NCBI RefSeq assembly: GCF_027912675.1 | Contig: NZ_CP115757.1 | Location: forward strand, 1,550,001-1,614,000 | Source: Paracoccus sp. SCSIO 75233 | GTDB taxonomy: Bacteria > Pseudomonadota > Alphaproteobacteria > Rhodobacterales > Rhodobacteraceae | Direction of reading: 5' to 3' | DNA: 64,000 bases | In this document: piece by piece, positions 64,000-64,000 of the stretch | How the letters are laid out: each line of letters starts with the position of its first letter | How positions within the stretch are numbered: position 1 is the stretch's first letter | Made by a program: the position numbers and the translations under genes | Notes under the pieces: generated by a model | Told to the model about the DNA's origin: nothing | The model's database searches: none | Seen by the model: only the letters and a program-made list of their open reading frames with translations

Positions 64000-64000
64000 G

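Overview
This 64 kb window is a high-GC chromosomal segment of an alphaproteobacterium, most likely a Rhodobacteraceae member close to Paracoccus or Rhodobacter (inference). The evidence is a C4-pathway 5-aminolevulinate synthase, a divergent fnrL-hemN pair with an exact FNR box, ribosomal protein L21 with a helix-hairpin-helix extension, an RNase P RNA with typical bacterial conserved regions, a TRAP transporter inside a hut operon, and a LdtR-like MarR regulator. Gene density is high, with many ATGA or TGATG overlaps. I see no transposase, integrase, phage or CRISPR, so this looks like core genome rather than an island.

Layout. 0-5 kb: end of a coiled-coil protein, sseA-aat, smpB, cbpA-cbpM and a DUF4202 gene. 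5-16 kb: an M20 amidohydrolase, a GH1 beta-glucosidase, trpA with a VOC protein and a GNAT, tRNA-Gly(GCC), ctaA with an M32 carboxypeptidase, and an aldo/keto reductase-flavin reductase-glpK operon. 16-30 kb: rplU-rpmA, tkt, a DMT exporter overlapping a lipid A-type acyltransferase, a DUF4139 protein, a CPA1 antiporter, an RhlE-like helicase, lnt, rpmG and rnpB. 30-38 kb: a STAS-less SulP transporter, nadE, and a six-gene envelope-flavoured cluster (secreted 18-repeat MORN protein, 54-residue membrane peptide, CoxE-like VWA protein, two-TM protein, DedA/VTT protein, membrane M48 protease). 38-43 kb: fnrL, hemN, a RodZ-like protein and hemA. 43-50 kb: an M20 dipeptidase, gatB, a DUF4177 protein, an SMR transporter, miaB and an esterase. 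50-59.5 kb: hutC diverging from hutI-hutH-hutU-dctP-dctQ-dctM-hutG. 59.5-64 kb: a HAD phosphatase, a small membrane protein, a UbiH-type hydroxylase, thyA-folA, gloA and a partial ldtR-like gene.

Three groups stand out functionally. Heme and oxygen: fnrL, hemN and hemA each lie beside an FNR-type box, linking tetrapyrrole synthesis to oxygen tension. Histidine use: all four enzymes from histidine to glutamate plus formamide sit in one operon with a TRAP transporter, facing a GntR-type repressor across a perfect 7-3-7 palindrome. Envelope: the MORN/VWA/DedA/M48 genes overlap or nearly touch and have no assigned joint function.

Non-coding points worth attention are two intergenic arrays of four GTACAC-headed units at an exact 11-bp period (17649 and 50018), an 18-bp inverted repeat between smpB and cbpM, a 7-bp tandem repeat across the end of a GNAT gene, and a structured rplU leader. 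Starts were assigned from ribosome binding sites and family alignment from memory; no database search was possible.
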